In this document: piece by piece, positions 13,101 through 24,877 of the stretch | How the letters are laid out: each line of letters begins with the position of its first letter | How positions within the stretch are numbered: the first letter of the stretch is position 1 | Source: Echinococcus granulosus | Taxonomy: Eukaryota; Platyhelminthes; Cestoda; Cyclophyllidea; Taeniidae | Assembly: GCF_000524195.1 (NCBI RefSeq) | Contig: NW_020170430.1 | Location: 125,799 to 189,798, forward strand | Direction: 5' to 3' | Length of the DNA stretch: 64,000 nt | The notes under the pieces: model-generated | Seen by the model: the letters and a program-made list of their open reading frames with translations, nothing else | Told to the model about the DNA's origin: nothing | Databases searched by the model: none | Program-made: the position numbers and the translations under genes

Positions 13101-16100
13101 AGTGTACAGCGACGAACCCATTCGGTGTGACCAAGGCTGCGGGCTCACTAGCAGTGCGTCGGCGTACACGCGTCACTCTGGCGCCCATCGAGACGTGGGT
13201 GTACGAGGGCCAATTGGTGAAGTTCGTCTGCACCGCGGATACCGACCCGGAGGAGGTGGCAAACATGGGGGTAACATGGTATAAAGACAACAATGTCATT
13301 GATCCCAGGCTCACGCCGAGAATAGAACAGATTGGCTTCGACTATTCCCTCGTCATTGGTGGTGCGCAGACCCTTGACACAGGACAGTACCGCTGCAACG
13401 CCTCCAATGGACTCGACTTTGCCACCGCCACCGCTTCTCTTCTTGTTCAAGGTATTTACCACCTCTTTTATCTTGCGAAGCATGTTTACATTAACCTAGT
13501 AGCAAGAGTCATAAATAAATTCTGAAAATTGCTTGGTGAACTATTTTCTGATTTCTCATTCTGATCGCTTTTTTGTCAGCCTTTATGTAGACTAACCCAT
13601 TTTAAAGTATTGGGACTTGATATGGCTGTAATTTTTAAGCAAAAGTATTGATACGGGTAGTATTCTTAGATAAAGATTCAAGTTTGAACTCAAAATTTAC
13701 TAATATAAATCCCTTTCTTGCACAAGTTCACTGACGAAAGAGTCCATTAGACCGTAATGAATAATTACCATGAAATTTAATCCCTTTGTATTTAAAATAT
13801 TTATGCTTCATTCTTTAATCTCGTACCCTGTTTTGGATAAGATTAGTAGCTTTACAAGGAGCTATGCAATAATCTTGAGTCAATTAATCAGTGTGTGCGT
13901 TCATGAAATGGTAAACTCTTCTTGTTCCCGTTCTAGGCAGACCGAATCAGCCGCGCAATCTGGTGGAGGACTGCATCACTTTTGCCCCGTCTCGCCGAGC
14001 TATGTTGAAATGGGCGCCCGGCTCCGATAACTACGCCCCAATCATTGAGTACATCGTTGAGTTCTCCACGCAATTCGAACGCAAGACTTGGTATCGAGCC
14101 GAGATTTACAACCTGACTGGCCTATTACAGGCTACTGACGCTAAGGTCTGCCGTGCAGTTCGCTTCATAATTACTAGGTAATTTAGGGATCCATTATTTC
14201 TTATCCCTTTTTTCTTCTCTTAGATTGTTCTTCGTCCAAATATTGACTATCAGTTTCGTGTTCGCACCCGAAATCGAGTAGGGCTCTCTGAACCCAGTGT
14301 CGCCACCACGGGAACCTGCTCGATTGCAGCTACAGCACCTGACAGCAATCCAAAGGAGCTTTATGTCTACGGAACCGCATCGAATAACCTAGTTATTCAG
14401 TGGTCTGTGAGTCGACCTATTGATGTGCAGTGATCTAACGGTTGAAATAGCTATTTTAGATCCTCTTCCAGCGTGGAGATAGAATCGTTTTGTTAAAAAA
14501 ATGCTTTGTATTTACGGGAATAAAATAAAGTTTGTTATGATTTTATACTGACTAGACTATGCCATACATTGAACACTATGCAAACAACCTCGTCTATCTG
14601 CTCACCGTCCGCTGCCTCAACTGTAACAATATACGACCAGGAGATATCAACACGACGATAATTAGTGACTGGAGGACAGATCGAATCACGTACACCATGT
14701 TCCAGAGCGGAGACCCATCCAGTAGGATCATGCAGCCCATCGAATCCTATAAGCTGTTCGAGGTAGACCACGAGTGTTTTATTAGTTTCGTGTATTGCTT
14801 TAGTTGTGTCTCAGGTGGCTCGTATCTGCTTCCCTGCAGGTGACAATACAGAGTCGAAACGACAAAGGCACGAGTACGAAGGCGCCAACTGTTGCTAGGG
14901 GCTACTCGGGCGAGAACATGCCCAGCATTGCGGCCTCTGCGTTAACCGTGGTTCAGCCCACCTCAGACGGAGCCGTTCTGCAGTGGACTATCATTTTCCA
15001 AAACCAGGAACCTCTAGTCAATGGATTCTTCCGTGGATATCGAATCGAGTGGTGCAATGCTACTCTTAATCAGGTTGAGTGCGAAAGACAGAAGAGATTC
15101 CAGGTAGACTATTGCTCTTCACTTATACTTGAATAAATCTGGGCTGACCAATAGATTTTGTGACACTATTTATCCCTAAGCCGTCTGTGGCCAACACACG
15201 AAATTTTATCGACGATTGCATAAAAATTCCCATTTAGCTAAAGTTAAAAGTAAGTATATACTGACGGAGATCAACTCTGGCTAATTCTTTATTAATAAAG
15301 TGCATGAATATCACTAATTATAAAAGTCTGATGATGTTAATAATCTCCTTTGTGAGAGAGTCGTCTATTCTCTATTTTGAAATTTTGAGAAACCGTGCTG
15401 ATTGAATTTTAAATATCCCTAGTGTTGTTTCTTAAGACGTATGATGCGAGGACATAATAATGTCTTTATTGTGATCATGTGGATGAAGTCAACACTTAGA
15501 CCGTCGAAAGCCCGATTAGAATAAAATAGTTGGTGTGAATACGCACTAGAGAGATTCTAGTTTTTGGAGATCAAATTATTATTGAAAGTAAAATAAAGCT
15601 GCAGTACAAAGGCACATCTGCGACCTATATCATTCGGTAATAGTTATTTTTGACTTTGTTCAATAGGACGTCCTGTTCCAACGTCTGCTTACTCCGACCT
15701 CCTATATGCGGCGACCTCGCTCAGTGAGTGAGAACCACGAAGAAGGGCAGGAGGAAAGTGAGATTTCAAGTCTTGTACATTTCTTCTACTCCCCTCCATC
15801 CGAGTTGAGTCCAACGCTTTCGATCACCGAACGTCTCTCTGACGTCGACGAGAGCTTTTGCCGCTTTCGCGCCTACCAGTCGCCCTCGTGTCTAGGCGAG
15901 GCCTTCCAACACGTACTCTCGCGCTCCAAACGTCAACTCATCACTCTGTCAACGGTAGCAGACGCGCCCGGATCCATTAGTTTACGGAACTTTTCCTGGG
16001 GTGAAACCATTAACCACACGCTGACTGGTGTGCCAGGCGCAACGGAGATCAAAGTGTGGCTGCGAATACTCAACAGTCTTCACGCCAGCCCCATGGGGTG

Positions 16101-18420
16101 AGTTGTCTTCTTCCCCTCGTAACCTCGCTGGCGGCTGGGAAGTACCAAAGCTCGGTGTTCCCATTTCAGTCCCACTGTAAAACTAAAGACTCTGGAGGGT
16201 ACACCTGGTCCGGTTTCAGAGCTGCGAGCTGTGGTAGTTGGGATAAACCGAGTTAACATTTCGTGGAATCCACCTACGGAGCCCAATGGTGTGATTACAG
16301 GCTACGATTTCGAGGCTCATGAAAGTACGTAGTTGTTCATTATAAGCACTTTTCTAATCACTCATTTCTCTACCAGTTAAGGGTCTGGATATTGCTTTGT
16401 CCTCGCGATATCCCACTGTACATGATGGTTCTCTGACCGGTTACGAAATGACAGCACTACGGGCGAACACTTCTTATCGGTTAGTTGTACTGCCACGAAC
16501 ATCGGCCGGACTGGGAATTGACTCGTTTATTGACATTACGACCCTAGATGTAACTTCCAGTAAGCGAATCTCCTCCAATTTCTGCGAAAGCGTGTTCAAT
16601 TTTATCAATCCTTTATTTCTTGGCTTTAGCACCTACAGCTCCAACATTTTTCATTGCTGATATCACTGAGACGAGCTTTAACATAACCTACGAGCCTAGT
16701 CACAGGGGAGAACCGGGGTCGGTATTCTTTGCCCAGTACCGAATACCTGGCATCATTTTATGGCAGGAATCGCTCCGAGTGTTCCTTTCACGTACTATCC
16801 ACGTCGCTGGTTTGCTGCCATGTGAGGATTTCGATAAGTATATTGTTTTTTGCTACTTTTGTTAAATAAATAGTAATAAAGTTCCACTTATTTGTGGGTC
16901 TCAGCGACAACGTACGAGGTGAGAATGGTGGCTACTAATGGAGCCTTTATTTCTACCCCGTCGCCTCCCAAGATCATTACGACCTCGGGTCCCGCACCAC
17001 CAGGGGGTTTAGAGGGGGCCAGCGCCACCTGGTTTGCCATCGTTATCATCCTCCTCATTATCATCATTTTCGTCTTTGTCCTTCTCATTTGCATACGAGT
17101 GCAGCGCTTCAAGGAAGGTAATGAAATAGATCGGTGTGCTGCTGATTATGATATTGAAACTTCTCACAACTTGCGAATGAATTTCTACATTTTTCTGCCT
17201 AGACTACCAGTACTTAATGCGTCTCCTTCCATTTCAGTTCAAGAGAAGGCAGCGCCAACAGAACCCTTGTTCGAACCTCCAACAATGTAAGTTTTTGCTG
17301 TTTTTTTTTGCTCATAAACTGCGCGCTTAGTCTCCTTAAACTCTTGTAAATTATCTATTTACAAATTTGTGGGTAAATTTGATTAGTTTTTATAAAAAGT
17401 CAACTGGATGTCTAAAACTCTGAAGATGATCTGAATAAGCTTGAGAGGCAGGTAACTTCGCACTCTTTGGAGTATTCAGTTGAACTGCAGGGTCAAAAGT
17501 AGTAAAGATGTTTACCGAATTTCATATAAATAAGAGTTGAATGTGTGAAATCAAAAATCTGAACTTTAAAACGCAGATACTTGCTAAAGTAGGTAGAAAT
17601 TGCGGTGACTGCTTACCATTGAGGCTGAAGAATTTGCCTATTTCATGAAACTCGCGTTACTAAAATGCAGAATTATGTTCGAACAACCGATGCTATAAAG
17701 TAAATATTTTATCTAACCTCCCCACACATTGACCACGAAAGCTTTCGGCCAACTCTCAATCCAAGAACCCTGTATAATCATGAGTCGTGGCCAACATCAC
17801 TGTGCTACACTGCTCAGTCACTTCAACCTCTTCACTTTCAAGGTTCCCAGAGCCCCAATCTCTGCTGAGCGTAGAGCAGGAGCCTTTGAACCCCACAATA
17901 CCCTATGGATCGATGGGACTGCCCCAACCACTAGGTGAATTCGCTCCTCCACGCTCTGAGGGCAGTCACCAGGACCACTTCGAGAGGCCCTACTATCCAA
18001 ATCAACCAATCAGCGACAGCGAGATGAGCTGGAGTCCAAATGAAGGTCCGCATTTCCTAACTCGTGATTGGTGCAATTCAGAGTACTCTGTGCTTACTTT
18101 AGCATAGTTCTCCAAGTAGCTACTATACATATCGAAGTAACCTTCTGTGAAGGGAAGCCTAGATCATTTAGGAGCATTCCGAAAAGCGGTGTGATGTGGA
18201 ACTGCTTGTTACGTGTTGTACAGATCGAGCAGCGGAGGTGATCGAGCTCTCAGACTTCTCCACGACCTCCCCCGTCGGCAGAGTGGGCCACTACGCTCCC
18301 CGGAGCATCGGTAGTGCCAGTGCTAATAGCGGTAGTGGTGCCGACGAGGGCCAGCGAAGACGTCGTAGTAGTCGTCCGGGCCAAGGGCGCAGTGTGGAAA
18401 ATCGACCCACCATAATTTGA
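10179..18420 (+). CDS. nrg: L1CAM/neuroglian-type neural cell adhesion molecule
   Basis: Twenty-two exons encode about 1425 aa: 10179-10239, 10271-10376, 10409-10596, 10629-10808, 10844-10971, 11042-11185, 11226-11370, 11443-11612, 11700-11987, 13070-13451, 13937-14145, 14224-14406, 14556-14762, 14840-15103, 15667-16097, 16170-16324, 16377-16559, 16630-16821, 16905-17117, 17238-17286, 17843-18045, 18224-18420. All phases join in frame. Order: signal peptide (1-20), six Ig domains (about 24-597, each with paired Cys and the YxC signature), five FN3 domains (about 598-1232), one membrane span (about 1248-1269), and a 155-aa cytoplasmic tail. Six Ig plus five FN3 is the diagnostic L1-family layout; these receptors mediate axon adhesion and guidance. 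FN3-3 is roughly doubled by a Ser/Glu-rich insert and has an RSKR site at about 971-974 (15922-15933). I see no ankyrin-binding FIGQY motif in the tail. The protein ends Thr-Ile-Ile, a possible class I PDZ ligand. The tail splice at 18046 uses a weak GTCCGC donor. Confidence 0.95.
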
Positions 18421-18760
18421 ACGCCAAACAAACACAAATGCACCACCATTTTGCATTGTTACTTTCTCCTTATCCAGAAATTCTCACCCATTCGTGATAC
18501 CACTTCTTTCTTCTTCCTGACTGCGAACGGAGTGGTAGTCCTATGATCTAAACTGATGGTTAAGGCAACTTCCTGATGCTAAAATTGTGCAACCTTCTCA
18601 TCAATTAATAATTGGACTTCTTTTGACTTTCTTCAATTAGCTTTTAGACCCGACCAACATTGTCGAAATGTCAATGAGCCTATAATTGTGATGCCTGCTC
18701 CCGTAAATCGAGGTAGTAACGCTGAAAACGCTTTAGGTCTATTTAATTTTTTTTGCTTTC

Positions 18761-18766
18761 AATAAA
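18761..18766 (+). promoter_or_regulatory. candidate poly(A) signal of nrg
   Basis: AATAAA lies about 340 bases after the nrg stop codon and is the first canonical hexamer I noticed on this strand. Polyadenylation here is inferred, not observed. Confidence 0.4.
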
Positions 18767-20830
18767 TGAGAATAGTAATATAAACGCTTTATCGGGCTGA
18801 TGTAGAAGCAGAAATTACCTAGTTGAAAAACTTGGAGCCGTATGTCTAGTTTATGACAAAATACCCATTGGCATCTCAATTAACTGTGTATTTGAAGGTG
18901 AAGAAACTGGCGCTCTTCAAGCTTGCCTCAAAGTTGGCTATTCATAATTCAAGGAGTGCCAGTTTCAATTGTTACTCAGAAAATTACCTTAAGAGTCTCT
19001 GGGACGTACTTTCCTTTTCCTTAATAAACGAGATTCAATCTTTGTTTCTTGGACTCCTTTGGTGATGGTTAATATAGCAGCAATAAATAGTTGACTTATT
19101 GGCTTGAAATACTGCGATGACTAGGGGAAAATTTAGCTCAAACAGCCACTGCAACCAAAAAACAGTCATTTCCTTTGAAGAAATACATCAGGAAGTGAAA
19201 TTATGCTTAAGTCTCTCCTAAAATGGCCTTTCTCAAATTTTAAATAGGCATTTTCTCATATTTTCCTCTTAATCAGCATTGATAAATTACGAGTGAAAGA
19301 AGTTGAACTCGTCAATTAGGCGAGAATCAAACTATTCATTCATACTTCCGTCTAGCTAGTTGAATTCGTCTGTCAGGAAAAACAAAAGCCATTCCAAGTG
19401 CTACTCTCCCTCTCTTCCTGTCTATTTCTTACAGATTAATTATTTTTCCCATTCAGTTTATCCGATTTGTTTTTCGTGTAGACAAATATTGCAATCGGAG
19501 GTCCACGTATCGCCCCTCCCTCCACCCCTTTTCTAGAGGCATGTTTGATCAGTTAGTGCGCCATTTTCAAGTCCGTCATGGCATTCAATGAATAAATATT
19601 CCCACTCTGTGATGAAAATGAATAAATTCAGTATATCTCGTTGCAACCATAAAATTTAATTTGAGCAAACACAACGATTCTACGCATTTACTAGTAGAAG
19701 GAAGTGGTTTTGAATATTGACAATCACGCCTGAAAGTCGCCACTACCGTCGTCTTCATCTTGAGCGGAATGACACCCATGGGAAGGTGAGCCATGCAGCG
19801 TGGGAAATTCCCTCAACCCGACTGATGGTGAGCTGTTAATTAACACCACAACCTGGTATGTGGATGCTTAAGTTTATGGCCAGGTAGGTGAGCGTATGCT
19901 GTCCGAGGCATTAATTGAAGCTGGAATAATTGCGTACTTCACTGTGGACCTTGGTTCATTCGTGTACTTTTCGGTGATAAACAACGACCGAGTGTTACAA
20001 CATTCGCTTCTGTAGAAAACCAAGTTCTACAAATTACACAAATCTGTGAAGTAGTACACGTGCTTAAAAAATTGCCCCGTAACAGTTCTTCACCTACAAA
20101 ATCCAACGAGGATGAAACCTACGTTTATGCAAATTTTCTGTCGAATCAAGCCGCGAGGTTTATGATATTGTTAATAAGTTTAGTTTCATGCAAACGTCTA
20201 TACTATGGCGGGTCACACTACCTTGCAGCAGTATGACCAAAACGACATTCTGGGTCTTTTCACCCTATGTGATGATACCATTGCTTCAGAGTAATGTGCT
20301 TCTTGCACGAAATTTATTAAATAACAAGTAAGATCAACTGAACACTTACCTCGAACAAGCTGATACTTTTACGGTTGTTGCCCAAGTGAGATTCAGAGAC
20401 ATTCGTCTCGTAGGAATGAGTGGCACATCAAGTCAGCAACACATCTGAGGTTAAAATTCTGAAAGCTTTTCAAAGCACTAACGAATTCCCAGGGCATTCA
20501 AAACACTAGTGTTTTTGATGATAACCCAGTGCATATAAAGTGCAATTTCTCAGTATCACCCAGTTATTTCATTAATTCATAATGTTTTGGCGTCTCATAT
20601 GTACGCTTAAATCTTACCAAGTGAGTAATTCTTTGCTTTCTATTTCCAGGTTTCTTAAATTCGTCGGCCTATCGTATGTCAATTAAAAATTGCAGGGTTT
20701 TTTGTAAAACAGATTAGATAAATTACTCTTTAACTGTAATACAAGTATTCGAAAAAATGAGGAGCTGCATCATCAACAAGTTTCGGTTAACAGTGGCTAA
20801 TGTTCTCCCCGTAGTTTGGATGACGAACAA

Positions 20831-20956
20831 CCAATCGGCATGTGGCTCCACGTGTCCACATCCTAAACAAAACCAATCAGAAAGATAGCACACCTCGCCA
20901 CCACCGCTTTCCAATTGGCTAGGCAACCGAGAGCGCCGAGGCAGGAATTCCCCAAT
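20831..20956 (+). promoter_or_regulatory. CCAAT-box cluster with E-box upstream of INSM
   Basis: Four CCAAT pentamers occur at 20831, 20873, 20911 and 20952, and a CACGTG E-box at 20849-20854, all within 160 bases of the INSM start codon. CCAAT boxes are bound by NF-Y in animals, and CACGTG by bHLH factors. Function is inferred from position and clustering. Confidence 0.4.
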
Positions 20957-20990
20957 TAGGCAAGCAAGTATAGCAAATAGCTTAGGTAAT

Positions 20991-22735
20991 ATGTCCTTCT
21001 CCCAAACCATCTCCACATCGGATTCCCATAACACTCAGCAGGCCTACATGGCACAATTCTACAATTTTTTAGAGTCTTTTATTGGTCTTCCCCTTCACAA
21101 CCCCCATGCACCTTCTCTCACCCCAAATGAACTCAGTTTCCCCCCAAAGGCGACTCCGGAAGGGCTTAGGAAGAGGGCATTTAAATGTTGCCTGTGTGGG
21201 GCCGTCTATCCGACACCTGTCCACTTGGCTCAGCACAGCTGCCCTCAAATGACCCGAACGGCCTTCCAATGCCGGGACTGCCACAAAGTGAGACAACTTC
21301 CGTTTCATGCCTATCCGACTGCCATAATTTTTGAGCACACTAATCAAAACGCCCACTCAACTATGTCAAGACTATTTTGTACATTTTAACAGCAAAATCA
21401 GATTAAGAGAATTGAGAAAAACTAGCGCTGTGGGGTGTAATATGCAAAAGTTTTAATATACTTAACTTCCTCATGCCTAGTAATTATAGATTTCTTCAGC
21501 TTCTTTTAAAATACTTAATACGGTATGCAAGCAGTAATTAAGCAAATGTGACAGAAACATAATATGGGTTTTACTCTGCTGTAGGAACTCTACCAACTGT
21601 TTGACCTCAAAATTACTATTACTCTCACAGTGATTTGTTTACAGACGCGTTAACTACACCCAAGTTTATTTCTTTAAAATGTTGCAGTGTTCCGGTCAAA
21701 CAAACAAGTCGCCTTTATGTTTCGACCCAGTAAGCCACCGCGTCAGATCAAGAAAAATTAACTTGTCAGGGCTAATTCTTTGCGGGCAATTCTCCAAATA
21801 CTTAAGGCTGTCTGTCAGAGGGTGAATGGATGCGAAATATTCTGCAAATAAGTGTGATTAATTTCAGCAGTTTGTGGATGAAAACCAGTGTAATTACAAC
21901 GCTGATTCTTGGATGCTCTTTCTAAGTTGTTTCCTAAGAAAATGAGTTATATTAGCATTAACTTTCTTTTTGAAGCAAATATGCTGTGAGCGTACTATGG
22001 GTAGATACGTTTTTCTATTAACTGCGACATTTAGCAAGCATTCATTTCCTTCAGAACTAAAGAATCAGAAATATAGTTCCTACTTCCGTAGATGAGTGTT
22101 ACTCTGGTCCCGACCAGCAGCACCGTGAGCCACAACCTTCAGTTCTCAATCATATTTCACTACAATGACAGGGAGATTCCCACGATCCCGAAGTGCTTTT
22201 CATTAAACATAACTGTCAGTTGGTATTTTACCAACAAAGTACCCAATTAGCCTTTGCTCTTTGCAAGGAGCACCAAAATTTGCGCTCAAAGAGCCAGTGA
22301 TCTGTTGATGTATTGAAACCTCAGGCATTCAGCTGTTCAGCTAACTTGGCAAGTCATCAACGATGGCACAGGCCGAGATCTGGTGTGACCAGGCGGATTC
22401 AGCATACCCTACACCCCCACAGACAGTTCGGCCTACCCGGCAAGCTAAATTCCTTAGCTCACACCGGCGAGAGAAGCGAGAAGACCAAAGGCACCTTCCA
22501 ATATCAGCCCACCACCAATATCGATACCATCACTGCACCCTACCAGGTCTGCCATACCACTTCAGCCGATACAAGTAGAGCCCCGTCGTTCAGCATCGAT
22601 AGCATCCTCTATTCGGGCAAAAACAAACACCAATCCCAAGACCTGTTTGCCTGCTTTCTTTGTGCTGAAAAGTTCTTCACTCAAACCAACTTTGAGGATC
22701 ACATCATTGACCATTTGCTAAGCACTCGAGAGTAA
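20991..22735 (+). CDS. INSM: INSM-type zinc-finger transcription factor, reduced to three fingers
   Basis: Exons 20991-21287 and 22325-22735 encode 235 aa; the 1037-bp intron joins in phase 0 (CAC AAA | GCA TTC) inside finger 2. Finger 1 is the unusual C2HC type of insulinoma-associated proteins (C66, C69, H82, C84, with LAQH before the last ligand). Finger 2 is C94, C97, H110, H114 with the ANLASHQRWHRPR signature typical of INSM1/nerfin/EGL-46. A third C2H2 finger (C209, C212, H225, H229) sits at the very end. Vertebrate INSM1 has five fingers, so two appear lost. The family's amino-terminal SNAG repressor motif is absent at this ATG; the frame stays open upstream, so an earlier start or exon is possible. 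INSM proteins are nuclear factors for neuroendocrine and neuronal differentiation. Confidence 0.88.
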
Positions 22736-22739
22736 TAAA
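22734..22739 (+). promoter_or_regulatory. poly(A) signal overlapping the INSM stop codon
   Basis: The stop codon TAA (22733-22735) runs directly into AATAAA at 22734-22739. A T/G-rich stretch follows about 15-35 bases on, as expected for a downstream processing element. If used, the 3' untranslated region would be only some 20-30 bases long. Confidence 0.5.
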
Positions 22740-24359
22740 AGATCTTTTCGGTGGCGCCTTTTTGTGTGGCTTTGGACTGAAATGGCCATTAGCAAAAGTG
22801 ACCACCGTTGCGCTTTCATCTGAGTAAGATACCCTTCTGAATGCTGAGGAGTTTCAGCTTTCTCATTCCCCCTTTTTATTAATGCACTTCAGTCCCATTT
22901 ACTCGACTTCAATGCGAGGTGCGCTACGACTCAGCATTTCAAGCCAAATGGATAAAATACAAGTGATTCCACTAAATGTATAATTTGAATAACCCATATA
23001 ACTCCCAAATATTATTCGAATTTGCCTTGGCCGATTGCCTTAATGAGAAAAAGCTGCTATTCCATCACTGGTAGGCTGTAAATTAAACGCATTTAGTGGC
23101 ATGACACGTCCAAGGACTGTTGACATATTAGCAATTTTTAATTCGAGATTTCGTAGGAACTTGAAGTTACTAAAACACTGACCTAGATGCTAAAATCTAG
23201 AAAAAAGAGAATTTTAAAATTTTATTGAAGAAAAGGATAACGACTCATTAGGTAATTTGACTTTGTCTAGGGTACTGCTGTGAACAGATGCAACGTGGAC
23301 CAGAGGCCAAACCTTTCTTTGTCCCTAATTAGGTTTGGTTAGTTCCGCACTGTCAATAGGAGAAACACTAAGCATGTCATCATACTCTAGCAGACATTCG
23401 GTATTCACGCTGATAGAGCTAAGTAAGCAGATAGCAAAGGAGCCAAGTAAAACTTGGTGGATTCATGTGGATTTGCAAATTGTTAAAGATGGTTACATTA
23501 ATGGTATTTCCGTTACTCCAATCTGGGTTTGAAAATAGCATTGAGGGATTTAGTACTTTGTGGTGAACGTTCCTAAATAAATAATGTACTGCTAACAGAA
23601 TAACCTACTAATATAGTTAATTTTTCATCGCACCTTTTAATTTAAAATACTTATATTTTTGCGACTTCCTCTCATCTAAATTGAGCCCCTATTAAAACTC
23701 AGAAAACGGAGACCCATTGTAAATGTCGTAATATTCTTATCGATAGTGGCCACGACACTTTTTCTGCTCATCTGTGCCATTGCAATGTTACTACGCAATA
23801 CATACGCGTATCATAACTGGGTTGAGAACCCTTCCTCTTCCCTACATCCCCAAGACACCCGTCCTCATTCGTTTTTGGTGTTGATTGTGAACTCACACCT
23901 CATACCTGCCCACAGCAGCACTCGTTACTCTCCGTGTGGCTAAGATGTTAATATCATTCTCTTGGTCATGAGAAATTCGCCATGTGCACCGCAGTTGCCC
24001 CAGTAAGAGGAGTTGATGAACAACTCGGTGGGAATTCCCTCCTTCAGGGCGATTATCAGCTTTCTAAGTAACTTTTCCTCTTACATAAGACGTGTTAATT
24101 AAAAATGCAGAAATTTTTGCGTCTGTTTTTATATTGCCAAGAAGCACTGCCCGAAATCCGTTTGAAAATATCCATCCGGAGTAAAACGAGTCTATTTTTT
24201 GACTACTTTCAGCCCCATTCAAAATCCGCTTGATACCGAAAAGTAGTCTGTTTTGGTGAGGAAGCGCCATTTCGCAGTTTTTATCCTTGGTGGTGGATCT
24301 CTGCGATTGATTAATGTATTATTTTTAAAACCTATACTTTTACATTTATCACCTTTTAG

Positions 24360-24475
24360 TAATGACAGGGATGACAGCTGCCTTCAAAGTCTAGTCAAAA
24401 TGAACTATCTAATGAGACACGAAATTGAGCAGCTAACCAAAGCAAAGGGGGCCTACGAGCGAATTCTCAACAAAC
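24360..24475 (+). CDS. candidate internal exon with leucine-zipper-like helix
   Basis: The segment is bounded by an acceptor (CCTTTTAG) and a strong donor (GTAAGG). It encodes about 38 aa starting near NDRDDSCLQSL and including MRHEIEQLTKAKGAYERILNK. Charged residues and spaced Leu/Met/Ile suggest an amphipathic coiled coil resembling the zipper half of Fos/ATF-type bZIP proteins. A small upstream exon at 24213-24255 would join in phase 2. I did not find a basic DNA-binding region upstream or a convincing next exon (phase 1 at the end), so the gene is incomplete here and its identity is open. Confidence 0.3.
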
Positions 24476-24866
24476 GTAAGGAAAGTCACTCTTAGTTGCA
24501 GAGTTCAACATAGCACGATTACTATTTCCATTTTTAGAAGTTCTTACTTGATAAAACTACACCCCCTCTAATTCAACTTACGATTATTGAAAAATTTTAG
24601 CATTACAACGGAAATTTACTTGAATTCCAATTTCCGACAAATTTTACCCCGATGTTTGGAGGAACCGGCACTAGGAAAATAAGGTGAAAATACTTTATTT
24701 TGTCGAAAGACAACAGCACATAGGATTAAAAAATTGGTCAAACACAAAAAGATTTAGACAAACTAATATTTTAACACAAATGGCTGCTACAAATTTATGT
24801 TAAAGACAAATTTTACTTATAAAACTAAAGTAGACGTTGCAGGACGCAGTAACCAAGTTTGCCTAA

Positions 24867-24877
24867 CCCCCCCCCCC
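24867..24877. repeat. poly(C) tract, 11 C
   Basis: Eleven consecutive C in AT-rich intergenic DNA. Such a homopolymer may vary in length or be miscounted in assembly. Confidence 0.9.

Larger units (their letters stand above)
18421..20990. other. intergenic DNA, including probable nrg 3' UTR
   Basis: No gene recognised on either strand. The first 350 bases are probably the 3' untranslated region of the adhesion receptor. The last 160 bases hold promoter-like motifs for the next gene. Open frames at 18853-19065 and 19585-19794 show no coding character. Confidence 0.5.
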
